From assembly GCA_965221815.1 (NCBI GenBank), contig OZ244915.1, forward strand, positions 868,001 through 932,000: DNA of 64,000 nt, written 5' to 3'. Below, piece after piece: positions 28,381 to 37,586 of the stretch; the stretch's first letter is position 1; every line of letters begins with the position of its first letter. The position numbers were made by a program, and so were the translations under genes. Source of the stretch: JAPOXR01 sp965221815 (GTDB taxonomy: Bacteria > Pseudomonadota > Alphaproteobacteria > Rhodobacterales > Rhodobacteraceae). The notes under the pieces are model-generated. The model did not search any database. It was not told the DNA's origin and saw only the letters and a list, made by a program, of their open reading frames with translations.

Positions 28381-28444
28381 CTTTGTAATCGACGTATATA
28401 GGAACCCCATATTCAGGATTGATCTGCAGATGTTGACAAAAATT

Positions 28445-29974
28445 TCAGCTGGCGAAGTCAGCGGATTTGATGCCGTCTTCAGAATGCCCCTCTAACGCCT
28501 TGTTACCGAATCGCGTGTAGCTGGCATCAAATGTCATCTCGACTGTACCGATTGGGCCGTGCCGTTGTTTGCTGACGATGACCTCGGCCTTGCGAAGAAT
28601 CTTGTCCATCTTCTCGCGCCATTTTTCCATTGCCTCATTGTCATCTTCATCGGGCTTTTTTCGTTCCTCGTAATAGGCCTGCCGGTAGACAAACATCACC
28701 ACATCCGCATCCTGTTCGATGGAGCCAGAATCGCGCAGATCGGCCAGTTGCGGGCGCTTGTCATCGCGCTGTTCAACCTGGCGCGACAGCTGGGAAACGG
28801 CGATCACGGGTATGTCAAGATCCTTGGCGATAGCTTTCAACCCCCTCGAGACTTCCGAAACTTCATGCACGACACTGTTGCGTTCGGAAGTCGGGCGGAC
28901 CAGCTGAAGATAGTCGACAACCAACAAATGCAGATCCTGCATCCGCTTGAGACGACGGGCACGGGTGGCCAGTTGCGCAATGCTGAGCGCCGGTGTGTCG
29001 TCAATAAAGAGAGGCAGCGTGTGCAACCGCCTTGCAGATTCGGCGTAGCGTTTAAAATCCGCCGTGGCCAGTCGCCCGCGACGGAGCTCAGATGTGGTGA
29101 TCCTGCAGTCTTCCGACAGGATTCGCCCAGCCAACTGTGCAGACGACATTTCCAGGGAGAATATTCCAACATGACCACCGTCTGAACTTGACGAATCACC
29201 AGTTGCACCAAACGTGTTGAAATTTCTGGCGATGTTGAAGGCAATATTGGTTGCGAGGGCCGTCTTGCCCATTGACGGCCGGCCGGCGACAATGATGAGG
29301 TCAGATGGATGGAGCCCGCCGAGCCTGTTGTCGAGATCTGTAAAGCCGGTGGGGAGACCAGCGAGACCTGATTGCCGACTGGTCGCCAGTTTAGCTAGCT
29401 GCACGGCGGATGTGGTCGCATTAAGAAACGGTTGAAACCCGGTTTGCAGCCGCCCGGTTTCACTTAAATTGTAAAGTGTCTGTTCTGACTCGTCGATGAT
29501 ATCGGATACGCTGGTTTTGGCATCCGGTTTGCGCACTTTTTCTGTCAGTTGCGAAGCAAATTCAATCAGACTGCGACGCCGTGCCAGATCATAGACTTCT
29601 TTTGCATAATCTTTGCTGGCATGAATGAAAGTTGACGAAGCGACGAGTTTGGCCAGATAAACGCCGCCACCAAGTTCCGAGAGGCCCGGAACCGAGTCGG
29701 CGAGCGCTTGCAGGGTCACCGTTGACGCGTACGAATTACGATTGATGAGATCGCTCAACAGCTGAAATATACCGCGATGCACCGGATCATAAAAATGCTC
29801 CGCCTGAACAATTTCCGAAATTGAAGCGAAAAGGTCATTATTGGTGATGATTGCCCCCAGCAGGGCCTGCTCCGCTTCGATATTACACGGTTGGCCAGGC
29901 GGTAAAGCACCGCCTGCGGGCTGTTCAGGTCTGATATTCCTGTCAATGTTTCTGATCGGTGTGACGTTTTCCAT
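28445..29974 (-). CDS. dnaB: Replicative DNA helicase DnaB
   Basis: 509 residues. The N-terminal domain (PCNIEAEQALLGAIITN) is followed by a RecA-like motor: Walker A GRPSMGKTALATN, LSMAQ-type FSLEMSSAQLAGR, Walker B LLVVDYLQLV and ISQLSRQVEQRDDKRPQLAD. The hexamer unwinds DNA at the fork with DnaC-like loaders and DnaG. Two low-complexity patches (ATGDSSSSDGG near 235 and DEDDNEAMEKW near 440) look like tolerated insertions. The gene lies upstream of alr on the same strand, with the MITE between them. Confidence 0.95.
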   Translation of the reverse strand: MENVTPIRNIDRNIRPEQPAGGALPPGQPCNIEAEQALLGAIITNNDLFASISEIVQAEHFYDPVHRGIFQLLSDLINRNSYASTVTLQALADSVPGLSELGGGVYLAKLVASSTFIHASKDYAKEVYDLARRRSLIEFASQLTEKVRKPDAKTSVSDIIDESEQTLYNLSETGRLQTGFQPFLNATTSAVQLAKLATSRQSGLAGLPTGFTDLDNRLGGLHPSDLIIVAGRPSMGKTALATNIAFNIARNFNTFGATGDSSSSDGGHVGIFSLEMSSAQLAGRILSEDCRITTSELRRGRLATADFKRYAESARRLHTLPLFIDDTPALSIAQLATRARRLKRMQDLHLLVVDYLQLVRPTSERNSVVHEVSEVSRGLKAIAKDLDIPVIAVSQLSRQVEQRDDKRPQLADLRDSGSIEQDADVVMFVYRQAYYEERKKPDEDDNEAMEKWREKMDKILRKAEVIVSKQRHGPIGTVEMTFDASYTRFGNKALEGHSEDGIKSADFAS

Positions 29975-30165
29975 TCCTGCTCCTCATGCCGGATATTGGT
30001 CTTGTTCTCAGTCCGTCGGAAGAAATGCAAATTGTATCTTACAGTGAACAAATTGTGGAAAACTGATCCTGCAAATTTGCCCATATGTTGTCGAAAAACA
30101 GATCCAGTCTACAATATCATGTCAAATAATTGCAATGGGATTCTGCTCATACGCCGAAGTGCCCC

Positions 30166-30858
30166 TCAGTTTTCCTCGTCGATCGGATGTTGCTGTTGCC
30201 ACTCCTGTGGGTTGTCGATGAAACCATTCATGATGCGTGATTCGTGGCTGTTCAGCAGCCCCTGAGATGTGGCTTCGTCGACGATATGATGAAGTTCACA
30301 CAGTCGGTGCAGGATCAGTCCCGCTGCCGCCAGTTCCTGTTCTTTTTTCGGGAATATTCCATAGGCAACGATGACTGCCGTATGTCGGCAGTGACCTCCC
30401 GCTTTTTCAATGGCGCGCGCGAATTTGAGTTTTGATCCTCCATCTGTTGCTAGGTCTTCGATCAAAAGGACATGGGAGCCGGGAGCAATGACTCCTTCGA
30501 TCTGGGCATTGCGGCCATATCCTTTGGGCTGTTTTCGGATATAGGCCATGGGTTTGTCCAGGCGATCGGCGATGAAAGCGGCGAATGGAATTCCGGCCGT
30601 CTCACCGCCTGCAATACAGTCGATGGCTGGTGAGCCATGAATATCGTTGATGATCAAATCGGCCAGGAATTTGTTGATTTCCCGGCGCGCGGCGGGGAAT
30701 GAGATGAGCCGACGGCAATCCATGTAGACTGGCGAGGGTTTGCCCGAGGCGAGGCGGAAAGGCCGGTCAGGTCTGAATTCGACCGCCTGAATCTGCAACA
30801 GCAATTCGGCTGTTCTTTGGGCGCGGCTTGCACGATCATGTTTTGTCAGGTCAGACAT
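30166..30858 (-). CDS. pyrE: Orotate phosphoribosyltransferase
   Basis: 230 residues. The PRPP-binding motif is VLLIEDLATDGGSK, and the flexible-loop Lys-rich part is YIRKQPKGYGRNAQIEG. The enzyme joins orotate to PRPP to form OMP in pyrimidine synthesis. The N-terminus is slightly longer than in E. coli. pyrC lies about 3 kb away at 33774, not in the same operon. Confidence 0.92.
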   Translation of the reverse strand: MSDLTKHDRASRAQRTAELLLQIQAVEFRPDRPFRLASGKPSPVYMDCRRLISFPAARREINKFLADLIINDIHGSPAIDCIAGGETAGIPFAAFIADRLDKPMAYIRKQPKGYGRNAQIEGVIAPGSHVLLIEDLATDGGSKLKFARAIEKAGGHCRHTAVIVAYGIFPKKEQELAAAGLILHRLCELHHIVDEATSQGLLNSHESRIMNGFIDNPQEWQQQHPIDEEN

Positions 30859-31043
30859 ACGCTATCATCCAGTCAGCCAGGGATCAGGCTCAGGGAAAGT
30901 CCGGCAAACTTCTACCGGTCAGGGGGTGTCAACCGGATCCTTCCTGTATCCGACAAGTTCTTACCAGATTACCTCGAATATTGCATCGTGACTTGATTAC
31001 ACTTATGATTTTTGCCAGCTTTTTGATCAAGGGGGGAGGGTCA

Positions 31044-31529
31044 ATGCTGAAAAATATCGATTATCGACTCAATGCAGATGTCCTGTATGCGCTTCGTGCG
31101 ATGGGACATGGGGATACGTTGGTGATTTCCGACACCAATTTCCCGGCTGACCAGGTGTCTCGTTCGACCATAATCGGTGACTTGCTCAGGATGGAGAATT
31201 TGACAGCAGCGCAAGCTGCGAACGCGGTATTGTCGGTCTTTCCACTTGACACTTTCGTCAATGATTTTGCGATGCGTATGGAAATTGTCGATGATCCTGA
31301 AACGATACCCCAGGTGCAAACCGAAGTTCAGCATGAGATTAATCAGGCAGAGGGAGGTGAACGACTGATGGTCGGCGTTGAGAGATTCAGGTTTTATGAT
31401 CTTGCGCGGCAATCCTATGCCACGATCCAGACCGGTGAGACTCGCTTTTATGGCTGTTTCATTTTTCGCAAGGGCGTGATTCCGCCCAATGACGGGTCTC
31501 TTCCATCACAGGTCCCCGAAGCCCCATAG
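31044..31529 (+). CDS. RbsD/FucU-family sugar mutarotase
   Basis: 161 residues starting at ATG 31044, directly after a strong GGGGGGAGGG ribosome site; longer upstream frames lack one. His22 and Asp30 in HGDTLVISDTNFP are the family's active-site pattern, and the C-terminal YATIQTGETRFYGCFIFRKG, split as TGETRFYGCFIFRKG, matches FucU. Members interconvert the anomers of ribose or fucose. No sugar transporter or kinase gene is adjacent. Confidence 0.85.
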   Translation: MLKNIDYRLNADVLYALRAMGHGDTLVISDTNFPADQVSRSTIIGDLLRMENLTAAQAANAVLSVFPLDTFVNDFAMRMEIVDDPETIPQVQTEVQHEINQAEGGERLMVGVERFRFYDLARQSYATIQTGETRFYGCFIFRKGVIPPNDGSLPSQVPEAP

Positions 31530-32210
31530 GATTTCCATTTTGTAGGAAAGTGGCCTGAGCCATATGTTGGCTTTCATTGCATGAATTGCCTGTGCATAGG
31601 CCCGTGGACAGCAAAAATGGGCTTTTCATCTTGTGCGCAGTTGATGGCTGAACACCGTCTGTCTCGCCGTTGTTCCGTCATAATCAGGATGAGACCCGGG
31701 CGACACACAGAACGTTGCGCCACGCGTGTCAACAGTCTGACATGTGGGGGGGGGGGGGGGGGGGGGGGTGACGGGGTGCAGGGGATCAGGAGGTGCTTTC
31801 ATCATTTCCGTGACCGCCACCAGAATTGTAAAGAGATGGACCCCTCGTCGGCTATTGATGGGCATCCGGAACACTTCCAGGATTTCCAAAGGTTTCCCCG
31901 GGACTCTGAGACGGTTCTCGCAACATGGCTCAGCCTGACTATCTGTCAAGGCCGGCTCAGCTGATGAAATATCGAATTTCCTGCTTCCCCATATCCCCAA
32001 AATTGGCGCACAAATGGCGATATTTTCATCTGTCCCAACGAATCGAAGAGGCGGTGCACTTATGGATCCCAATGAAGGGATCCCCGCTACATTCTCGCCG
32101 TCGAGCCATGACGGGTCATGGTGGGTGATCTCGCAGGATGACCGTCCGATCAATGACGAATCCCACATGATCCATCCGGAACATGAGACTTCACCTTGTC
32201 GCGCCCTCAA
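31530..32210. other. Non-coding region with a G23 tract
   Basis: About 680 bases without a credible gene. Open frames here have no recognisable motifs, and one is an antisense image of the vapB gene. The notable element is the G23 homopolymer at 31746-31768. Confidence 0.45.
31746..31768 (+). repeat. Poly-G tract of 23 bases
   Basis: An uninterrupted run of 23 G between CATGT and TGACGGGG. Such runs slip readily during replication and can form G-quadruplexes. It is not inside a recognised gene. Its length in the assembly may be inexact. Confidence 0.8.
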
Positions 32211-32233
32211 TTTTCCGGTAAAATTTCCGGAAA
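32211..32233 (+). promoter_or_regulatory. Likely VapBC operator
   Basis: TTTTCCGGTAAAA and the palindrome TTTCCGGAAA (32224-32233) place two TTTCCGG half-sites 12 bases apart, just upstream of the antitoxin's GGAGGG ribosome site. TA operons of this type are usually repressed by their own complex at such sites. Confidence 0.45.
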
Positions 32234-32244
32234 TGGAGGGTCTC

Positions 32245-32529
32245 ATGACCAACACCCAACTGTCTCCTGTTACCCAATGGCGCAAGCGCCGCCAGCGGCA
32301 GGGATTTGTACGCGTCGAAATCCAGATCCGAAAAGAAGATGCCACACTTATGCGCGAGGTTGCCTCGGCGCTGGTCGATCCCGAACGTGCGACCGAAACT
32401 CGTGCCATCCTGCGCGAGAAGATCGCTGTGCCGCGTTCCAAAGGACTTAAGGCACTGCTGGCTTCAGCGCCGCTTGACGGGATCAATCTCGAACGTCAAT
32501 CCGAATTCGGACGTGACACCACTTTATGA
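32245..32529 (+). CDS. VapB-type antitoxin
   Basis: 94 residues from ATG 32245 with GGAGGG five bases upstream. The basic start (VTQWRKRRQRQGFVRVEIQI) looks like a DNA-binding segment, followed by a helical linker and an acidic/hydrophobic tail that would block the toxin. It overlaps the PIN toxin gene by four bases (ATGA), the usual TA arrangement. I infer antitoxin function from this coupling. Confidence 0.75.
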   Translation: MTNTQLSPVTQWRKRRQRQGFVRVEIQIRKEDATLMREVASALVDPERATETRAILREKIAVPRSKGLKALLASAPLDGINLERQSEFGRDTTL

Positions 32530-32948
32530 CTTTCCTGATCGACACGAACATCATCTCGGAAGTGCGCAAGGGTGACCGTTGCGACCCGTTCGTGGCGGCG
32601 TGGTGGAACGGCGTTGCTGAGGACGATCTGTGGATCAGCCCCTTGGTGCTGGGCGAAATCCGCAAGGGTGTGGAACTTGCGCGCCGCCGCGACCCGCGAA
32701 GGGCCAAAACACTTGAGGGGTGGCTTGCCGACGTGATGTCGGGTTTCGCCAATCGCATTCTGCCTGTCACGACGGACGTTGCCGAGCAGTGGGGCAGCAT
32801 GAATGCAATTCGCCCGATCCCGGTCGTCGATGCGCTCTTGGCCGCGACGGCAAAGGTCAATGGCCTCACCTTCGTGACACGCAACGTGGCAGACGTAGCA
32901 GGGCTGGACATAGATCTGCTGAACCCTTTTGAACCCCGCCGCCTGTGA
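32526..32948 (+). CDS. vapC: VapC-type PIN ribonuclease toxin
   Basis: 140 residues. The PIN active-site acids are Asp6 (LIDTNIISE), Glu44 (LGEIRKG) and Asp102 (VVDALLAATA), with VTRNVADV as the last motif. VapC toxins cut tRNA or rRNA when freed from antitoxin. The RKGDR and LDLLNPF-like ends are typical. The pair sits between a G23-bearing region and an IS66 remnant, so it belongs to an accessory patch. Confidence 0.85.
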   Translation: MTFLIDTNIISEVRKGDRCDPFVAAWWNGVAEDDLWISPLVLGEIRKGVELARRRDPRRAKTLEGWLADVMSGFANRILPVTTDVAEQWGSMNAIRPIPVVDALLAATAKVNGLTFVTRNVADVAGLDIDLLNPFEPRRL

Positions 32949-33171
32949 GCCCCCTCACGCCAATGTCGCCTTCAAAGTTCATCCCCCACATCGCCAACCC
33001 ATCACCCGACGACGATTCCGCCGCCCGGATGCGCTGTGCCTGAACACAACGATCCGCCAAATGGCCGCGTCAGACCAACTGAATCCAGAATGAGCGGGAA
33101 TGGCTGCAATAAGATCGGGACACTTGACGACAATTTTCTTTAAACGTAAAGGGCAGTTCTTTTAATTTTTA

Positions 33172-33765
33172 GTAACTATTCAGGTAACTGTTCAGGTTCC
33201 TGTTGGGTCTTTCCGGCCCGCAAGGCGGTTCAGGACATTTCAAGCCGCTAGATGAGTTCATCCGGTGGGGTCCGCATTGTCTCCACAGCAGGTTCCAGCC
33301 CTGCCTGCGGGCCGTGTCCAGTCCGGTTCGTAGAACCGCGTGATTCCGGGCTCCCTTGGGGCTTCGGAAACTGCCAAAAATCTTCTGCTGCACCTTGAGG
33401 GGGTGCAGCATCCGTTCCGCTTCATTGTTGGTGGCCGGAACCGTGGGATCGCGGGTGAACCGCAGCACGGCCACGCACGCGGTGCCGGTTTTGTCCATCG
33501 GCTTGACAGGGGCCTGCACAATCGCATCCCGGATGTGAAAGGCAAAGCCAGTACAACCGTTTGCCATTCCGGGCGACACTCAGATTGACGACCCGGGCCG
33601 TCAGCCGCGGACCCGACTGTACCGGTGCTGTCACCCCAGCGGGAAAAGCCGCCCGGGTGGCCGCGCCGCAGGCAGGGCAGACGCACCAATGCGTCTGGTG
33701 CGCGGTCACCTCGAGCGGGGAAGGCTCCGGAAAGTCATGAACCTGGCGAGCCGCGGATCTGATCG
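33172..33765 (-). mobile_element. IS66 remnant
   Basis: Aligns by eye with the IS66 element at 49666-50530, but about 270 bases are missing inside and the distal half is lost. The transposase is broken: pieces encoding CVCPACGAATRAAFPAGVTA and VPATNNEAERMLHPLKVQQK are in different frames. Its end is doubled, GTAACTATTCAG followed by GTAACTGTTCAG. It stops next to the pyrC stop codon, so a deletion probably removed the other end. Confidence 0.75.
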
Positions 33766-33773
33766 ATCGGGCC

Positions 33774-34841
33774 TCAGTCTATCGACCAGTAAAGTGGAAA
33801 ACCGGGATCGAAAACCTCAATCCGGTCATGATCGATCTGGAGGGGGTCCCTTGCACGGAGGGGTTTGTCCCATTTGCTGAGAGTTTGTGTCCCTGAATTC
33901 AACGGCAGCTTGTAAAAACGGGCGCCGAATTCCGAGGTAAATCCCTGCAGCTGATCAAGCGAATTGTGCTGTTCAAACAATTGTGCCAGGCAGGGCAAGG
34001 CGATCGGTGCCGAGTAGATTCCGGCGCAGCCACAAGCACTGAGTTTGGCACGGTTGGGATGCGGCGCCGAATCAGTCCCCAGGAAAAAACATGTTTCACC
34101 CCCCATCGCCGCTTGCAGGAGTGCCTGTCGGTGGATTTCGCGTTTGGCGACGGGCAAACAATAACGATGGGGACGCAGCCCGCCCGCAAACAGATGGCTG
34201 CGGTTGAGAACAAGATGGTGGACCGTAATCGTTGCCGCAACATGGGGTTGGTTGGCCCGGACAAACTCAGCGGCCTGTTCTGTGGTGATATGTTCAAAGA
34301 TAATTCGCAGTTCGGGGTTGGTTGACCGAATGACATTGAGCGTCTTCTCTATGAAGACAAACTCACGATCAAAGATATCGATCTGCTCTCCCACCGCTTC
34401 ACCATGAACGCAGAGTGGCATGTCCGTTGCTTCCATGACGTCGAGAACCGCGCGTATGGCGCTGATATCGCGGACTCCAGAGGAGGAGTTGGTGGTGGCT
34501 CCCGCCGGGTAGAGCTTCACGGCCTGGACGATGTCTGACTGTACGGCATCCTGAATGTCCCGGGGGTGGGTATCTTCGGTCAGGTACAAGGTCATCAAGG
34601 GGGTAAAATCGCAGCCCGACGGCACGGCGGCAACGATCTGACTGCGGTATGCCGATGCCGCCGCAAGATTGGTGATCGGGGGGACGAGGTTGGGCATGAT
34701 CAAGGCCCGTGCGCATGATTCGGTGCTCGCGGGCAGTACGGCCCGCATGATCTCGCCATCACGGAGATGCAGGTGAAAGTCATCCGCACGGCGAATCTTC
34801 AGTTGTCTACAGATTTGGCGGGGCGCTGTTGCGGGTGTCAC
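33774..34841 (-). CDS. pyrC: Dihydroorotase (E. coli-type PyrC)
   Basis: 355 residues. His23 and His25 of DFHLHLRDG bind zinc, the Lys of VKLYPAGATTNSSSG should be carbamylated, and the Asp of FLGTDSAPH is catalytic. It closes carbamoyl-aspartate to dihydroorotate in pyrimidine synthesis. It overlaps the ccmG gene by four bases (ATGA) and so seems to be the last gene of the ccm transcript. Confidence 0.93.
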   Translation of the reverse strand: MTPATAPRQICRQLKIRRADDFHLHLRDGEIMRAVLPASTESCARALIMPNLVPPITNLAAASAYRSQIVAAVPSGCDFTPLMTLYLTEDTHPRDIQDAVQSDIVQAVKLYPAGATTNSSSGVRDISAIRAVLDVMEATDMPLCVHGEAVGEQIDIFDREFVFIEKTLNVIRSTNPELRIIFEHITTEQAAEFVRANQPHVAATITVHHLVLNRSHLFAGGLRPHRYCLPVAKREIHRQALLQAAMGGETCFFLGTDSAPHPNRAKLSACGCAGIYSAPIALPCLAQLFEQHNSLDQLQGFTSEFGARFYKLPLNSGTQTLSKWDKPLRARDPLQIDHDRIEVFDPGFPLYWSID

Positions 34842-35377
34842 TCGGCATTCTCCAGGGCCGGCAAAATATGCTCACTGAGCGCGCGTGATGTGATCGGGCC
34901 TGCCCAGCGGAACCTGATGGTCCCGTTGCTGTCCACAACAAAAGTTTCCGGCACGCCGTACACGCCCCAGTTGATTGCCGTCCTGCCGCTGTCGTCGGCC
35001 CCAATTCGGTTGAATGGATTGCCTAGTTCATCAAGAAAATCAAGTGCATGCTGCGGTTGATCCTTGTAGTTGATACCGAGAATCGTGAGGCCCTGCTCAT
35101 TCAAACTCTGCAGATTGGGGTGTTCGGCGCGACAAGGTGCACACCAGCTGGCCCAAAAATTGACCAGCTTGACGTGGTTTGCCCGTAAGTCATCATTATC
35201 GGGCACGGGTTCGTCACCCAACGGATCAAGATCGAGAGCGGGAGCTGCCTTTCCGAGCAGGGCCGATGCGAGACCTCCCGTGTCATCGTCTTGCAGGCCA
35301 ACATAAAATAACGTGGCCAAAGCGGTAAAAACAGCCAGAGGCAAGAGCAGCAGGAAAGGGGGGCGTCTATGAGTCAT
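34838..35377 (-). CDS. ccmG: Thiol:disulfide protein CcmG/DsbE
   Basis: 179 residues from ATG 35377; a GTG at 35386 is an alternative. An N-terminal membrane anchor (PFLLLLPLAVFTALATLFYV) is followed by a thioredoxin fold with Cys79-Ala-Pro-Cys82 in WASWCAPCRAEHP and GVYGVPETFVVD. It reduces apocytochrome c cysteines in the periplasm before haem attachment. It overlaps both ccmD and pyrC. Confidence 0.92.
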   Translation of the reverse strand: MTHRRPPFLLLLPLAVFTALATLFYVGLQDDDTGGLASALLGKAAPALDLDPLGDEPVPDNDDLRANHVKLVNFWASWCAPCRAEHPNLQSLNEQGLTILGINYKDQPQHALDFLDELGNPFNRIGADDSGRTAINWGVYGVPETFVVDSNGTIRFRWAGPITSRALSEHILPALENAE

Positions 35378-35519
35378 GCGTCTCACGCTCCAATGCGCGC
35401 AGTTTGGCTTCGGTCCGAATCGAGGTGCGATAGGACCATCCGATGAGCAGCGTCAGGATCATCAAAGTCATGGCATAGGCCAGGATCACTTCGCGCCAAT
35501 ATGCACCGAGGTCAATCAT
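35367..35519 (-). CDS. ccmD: Haem exporter small protein CcmD
   Basis: A 50-residue protein reading MIDLGAYWREVILAYAMTLM and onward, with one membrane helix (about 11-30) and a charged tail (SIRTEAKLRALERE). Position between ccmC and ccmG, size and the helix-then-basic tail identify CcmD, which helps release haem-loaded CcmE. Its ATG shares a base with the ccmC stop (TGATG), and its end overlaps ccmG. Confidence 0.88.
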   Translation of the reverse strand: MIDLGAYWREVILAYAMTLMILTLLIGWSYRTSIRTEAKLRALERETHDS

Positions 35520-36259
35520 CATGCGTGCTGTTTTGCTGCCAGCAGTTGCTCAATCCGTCGCCGCCGGATTTCCGTGCGGGTGCGATAAAGAATCAGGGCG
35601 ATCGACAGCAAAACGAATCCCGCGATGCTGACCAGCAAAGGCAGGTAAAAGTCATTGTGAATATTGGTTTCTGGATCCAGCGACAGGGTCGCTCCTTGAT
35701 GGAGCCCCTGATTCCAGAAATTGACGGCGTAGCGGGACAGGAGGGCAAAGACCGATCCCAATAGACAAAGTCCAGCCGTTGCATCTGCGGCCCATTCCGC
35801 ATCCTCAAAAGTGCTCCAGAGGGTGATGTAACCGACATAGCAGAGCAACAGGATAAAGAAAGAGGTCAGACGTGGATCCCAGGCCCACCAGGTTCCCCAC
35901 ATCGGCTCTCCCCAAAGGGCTCCGGTGGCGATGGCCGCCACAGCCATCATCGCGCCCACCGGCGCCGCTGCCTTGGCGGCCAGTGCAGAAACATGGTGCC
36001 GACGGATATACCAGATGAGTGAAGCCGCCAGCATCATCAGCCAGACATTGATGGCCATCAACGCCGTGGGCACATGCAGGAAGATGATTTTGACCGTTGA
36101 ACCTTGCTTGAAATCAAGCGGCGTGAAAGCAAATCCCCAGACCAGGCCGACCACAAGGAGGATCAGCGACGATGCCCAGACAAACGGAAGCAATGCGTTT
36201 GTCAGACGGATAAATCGGTATGGATTGGCAAAGGCCCAAAGCGTTTCAGTCTTATTCAT
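35519..36259 (-). CDS. ccmC: Haem exporter protein CcmC
   Basis: 246 residues with six membrane helices. The tryptophan-rich haem-handling motif GTWWAWDPRLTS is complete, and conserved His residues lie in FLHVPTALM and near the periplasmic side. CcmC presents haem to CcmE. Start at ATG 36259 (MNKTETLWAFANP). Forty-one bases separate it from ccmB. Confidence 0.95.
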   Translation of the reverse strand: MNKTETLWAFANPYRFIRLTNALLPFVWASSLILLVVGLVWGFAFTPLDFKQGSTVKIIFLHVPTALMAINVWLMMLAASLIWYIRRHHVSALAAKAAAPVGAMMAVAAIATGALWGEPMWGTWWAWDPRLTSFFILLLCYVGYITLWSTFEDAEWAADATAGLCLLGSVFALLSRYAVNFWNQGLHQGATLSLDPETNIHNDFYLPLLVSIAGFVLLSIALILYRTRTEIRRRRIEQLLAAKQHA

Positions 36260-36300
36260 GACGCCGTCGTCGATTCTTGAAGTTATGAAGAATTTAGAGA

Positions 36301-36960
36301 TCACTGCGCAAGGTTCAACCGCAGCAATGCACCCGCAGCAAATGGTGCCGTCGCGAGCGTTGCCAGAGTCATTGCCGCAAGTGCCGCGAACGATTGTGAA
36401 GCGGACTGAGCGAGAATCAACTGGCTGGCAGCGATGCTGCCGAAAATCAAAGTGGGAATGCAGGCAGGAACAATCAGAACGGCTTGCAGGAGATGCCCCC
36501 GCCTGACTCCAACTGTCAGTGCGGCAACGATGGCGCCGATGGCACTGATCGCCGGGGTGCCGAGCAACAGGGTCGTCGCAGCAGCAATACCATCGGTAAA
36601 TCGTAGATTCATCACGAGACCTGCAAATGGTGAAGCAAGACAAAGGGGGAAGCAGATCAGAAGCCAATGTGCAATGATTTTGGATAAAATGACAGCTTCG
36701 GTCGGAATCGGAGCCAGTACAAGTCTTTCGACTGTCCCATCTTCGTGGTCACGTGCCAGTAATGTGTCCAATGCGAGCAGACTCGACAGCAGGACGCCCA
36801 CCCACAGAACCCCCGGTGCAATCGATCGATGAATGGTGATGTCTGGGCCGATACCCAACGGCATCAGAAATGCGATGGCAAAAAACAGCACAAGAGACAT
36901 GCCAAACCTGCCGCCAGCGCGACGCGACAGTCGGATTTCCTGAAACAGGATTTCCTTCAT
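36301..36960 (-). CDS. ccmB: Haem exporter permease CcmB
   Basis: 219 residues from ATG 36960, which overlaps the ccmA stop as ATGA; a longer open frame to 37020 is not needed. The start MKEILFQEIRLSRRAGG and DHEDGTVERLVLAP are typical, and six membrane segments follow. It forms the ABC transporter core with CcmA and CcmC that drives haem chaperoning. Confidence 0.92.
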   Translation of the reverse strand: MKEILFQEIRLSRRAGGRFGMSLVLFFAIAFLMPLGIGPDITIHRSIAPGVLWVGVLLSSLLALDTLLARDHEDGTVERLVLAPIPTEAVILSKIIAHWLLICFPLCLASPFAGLVMNLRFTDGIAAATTLLLGTPAISAIGAIVAALTVGVRRGHLLQAVLIVPACIPTLIFGSIAASQLILAQSASQSFAALAAMTLATLATAPFAAGALLRLNLAQ

Positions 36961-37586
36961 CTTTTGTTGCCCGGTTCTGTCAGATTCGGGGAATATGGGG
37001 TCAAATCGATATAGCGGCATAGATCGCTGGAAAAAGTGTTGTGAGCCGTTGCGATGACTGTCCCACCGGCCCGGCAGTGCGTTTCAGCAAGGCCTACAAA
37101 TTCCAGTGATGTGTCTCTGTCCAGTCCGGCGACCGGTTCATCGAGAATCCAGATCGGGCGCCCTGTGAGCATCGCTGAAACAAGAGCCACCCGTTGCGCC
37201 TGCCCCGATGACAAGTGGCGGATTTCACAATCAAGAAATCTCTCCACCCCCAGAGGAAGGTTTGGTTTTTCGGACACTGGGCGGCCAAAACACCGCAGCC
37301 AAAAAGACAGATTCTCGGCGGCCGTCAATTCCGGTTTGAGGCCGCGTCGATGTCCAAGGAAAACGCAATGTTCGGCGGGAACCATCAAGTGACCGCTGGT
37401 GATTCGTCCAAGTCCAGTCATGGTTCGCAGGAGCGTGCTCTTGCCAATGCCGTTGGCACCGGTGAAGGTGATGAAATCGCGCGGGCCGGCAGTGAAGGAC
37501 AGGTCGGAAAGAATGACCCGTGCCCCCCGACTGCAGGTGATACGGTCAGCCCTGATCGTGGCAGATGGTGCATGAACGACAGTCAT
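36957..37586 (-). CDS. ccmA: Haem exporter ATPase CcmA
   Basis: 209 residues. Walker A GANGIGKST is at 43-51, the signature is LSSGQAQRV and Walker B IWILDEPVAGLD. A single short ABC domain of this length with ccmB next to it identifies CcmA. ATP hydrolysis here releases holo-CcmE from CcmC-D. It is the first gene of the ccmABCDG-pyrC run and divergent from acnA. Confidence 0.93.
   Translation of the reverse strand: MTVVHAPSATIRADRITCSRGARVILSDLSFTAGPRDFITFTGANGIGKSTLLRTMTGLGRITSGHLMVPAEHCVFLGHRRGLKPELTAAENLSFWLRCFGRPVSEKPNLPLGVERFLDCEIRHLSSGQAQRVALVSAMLTGRPIWILDEPVAGLDRDTSLEFVGLAETHCRAGGTVIATAHNTFSSDLCRYIDLTPYSPNLTEPGNKR

Noticed and set aside
31626..32486. 286-codon minus-strand frame across the G23 tract
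   Set aside because: Ser/Arg/Pro-rich, antisense to vapB at one end and translating the homopolymer at the other.
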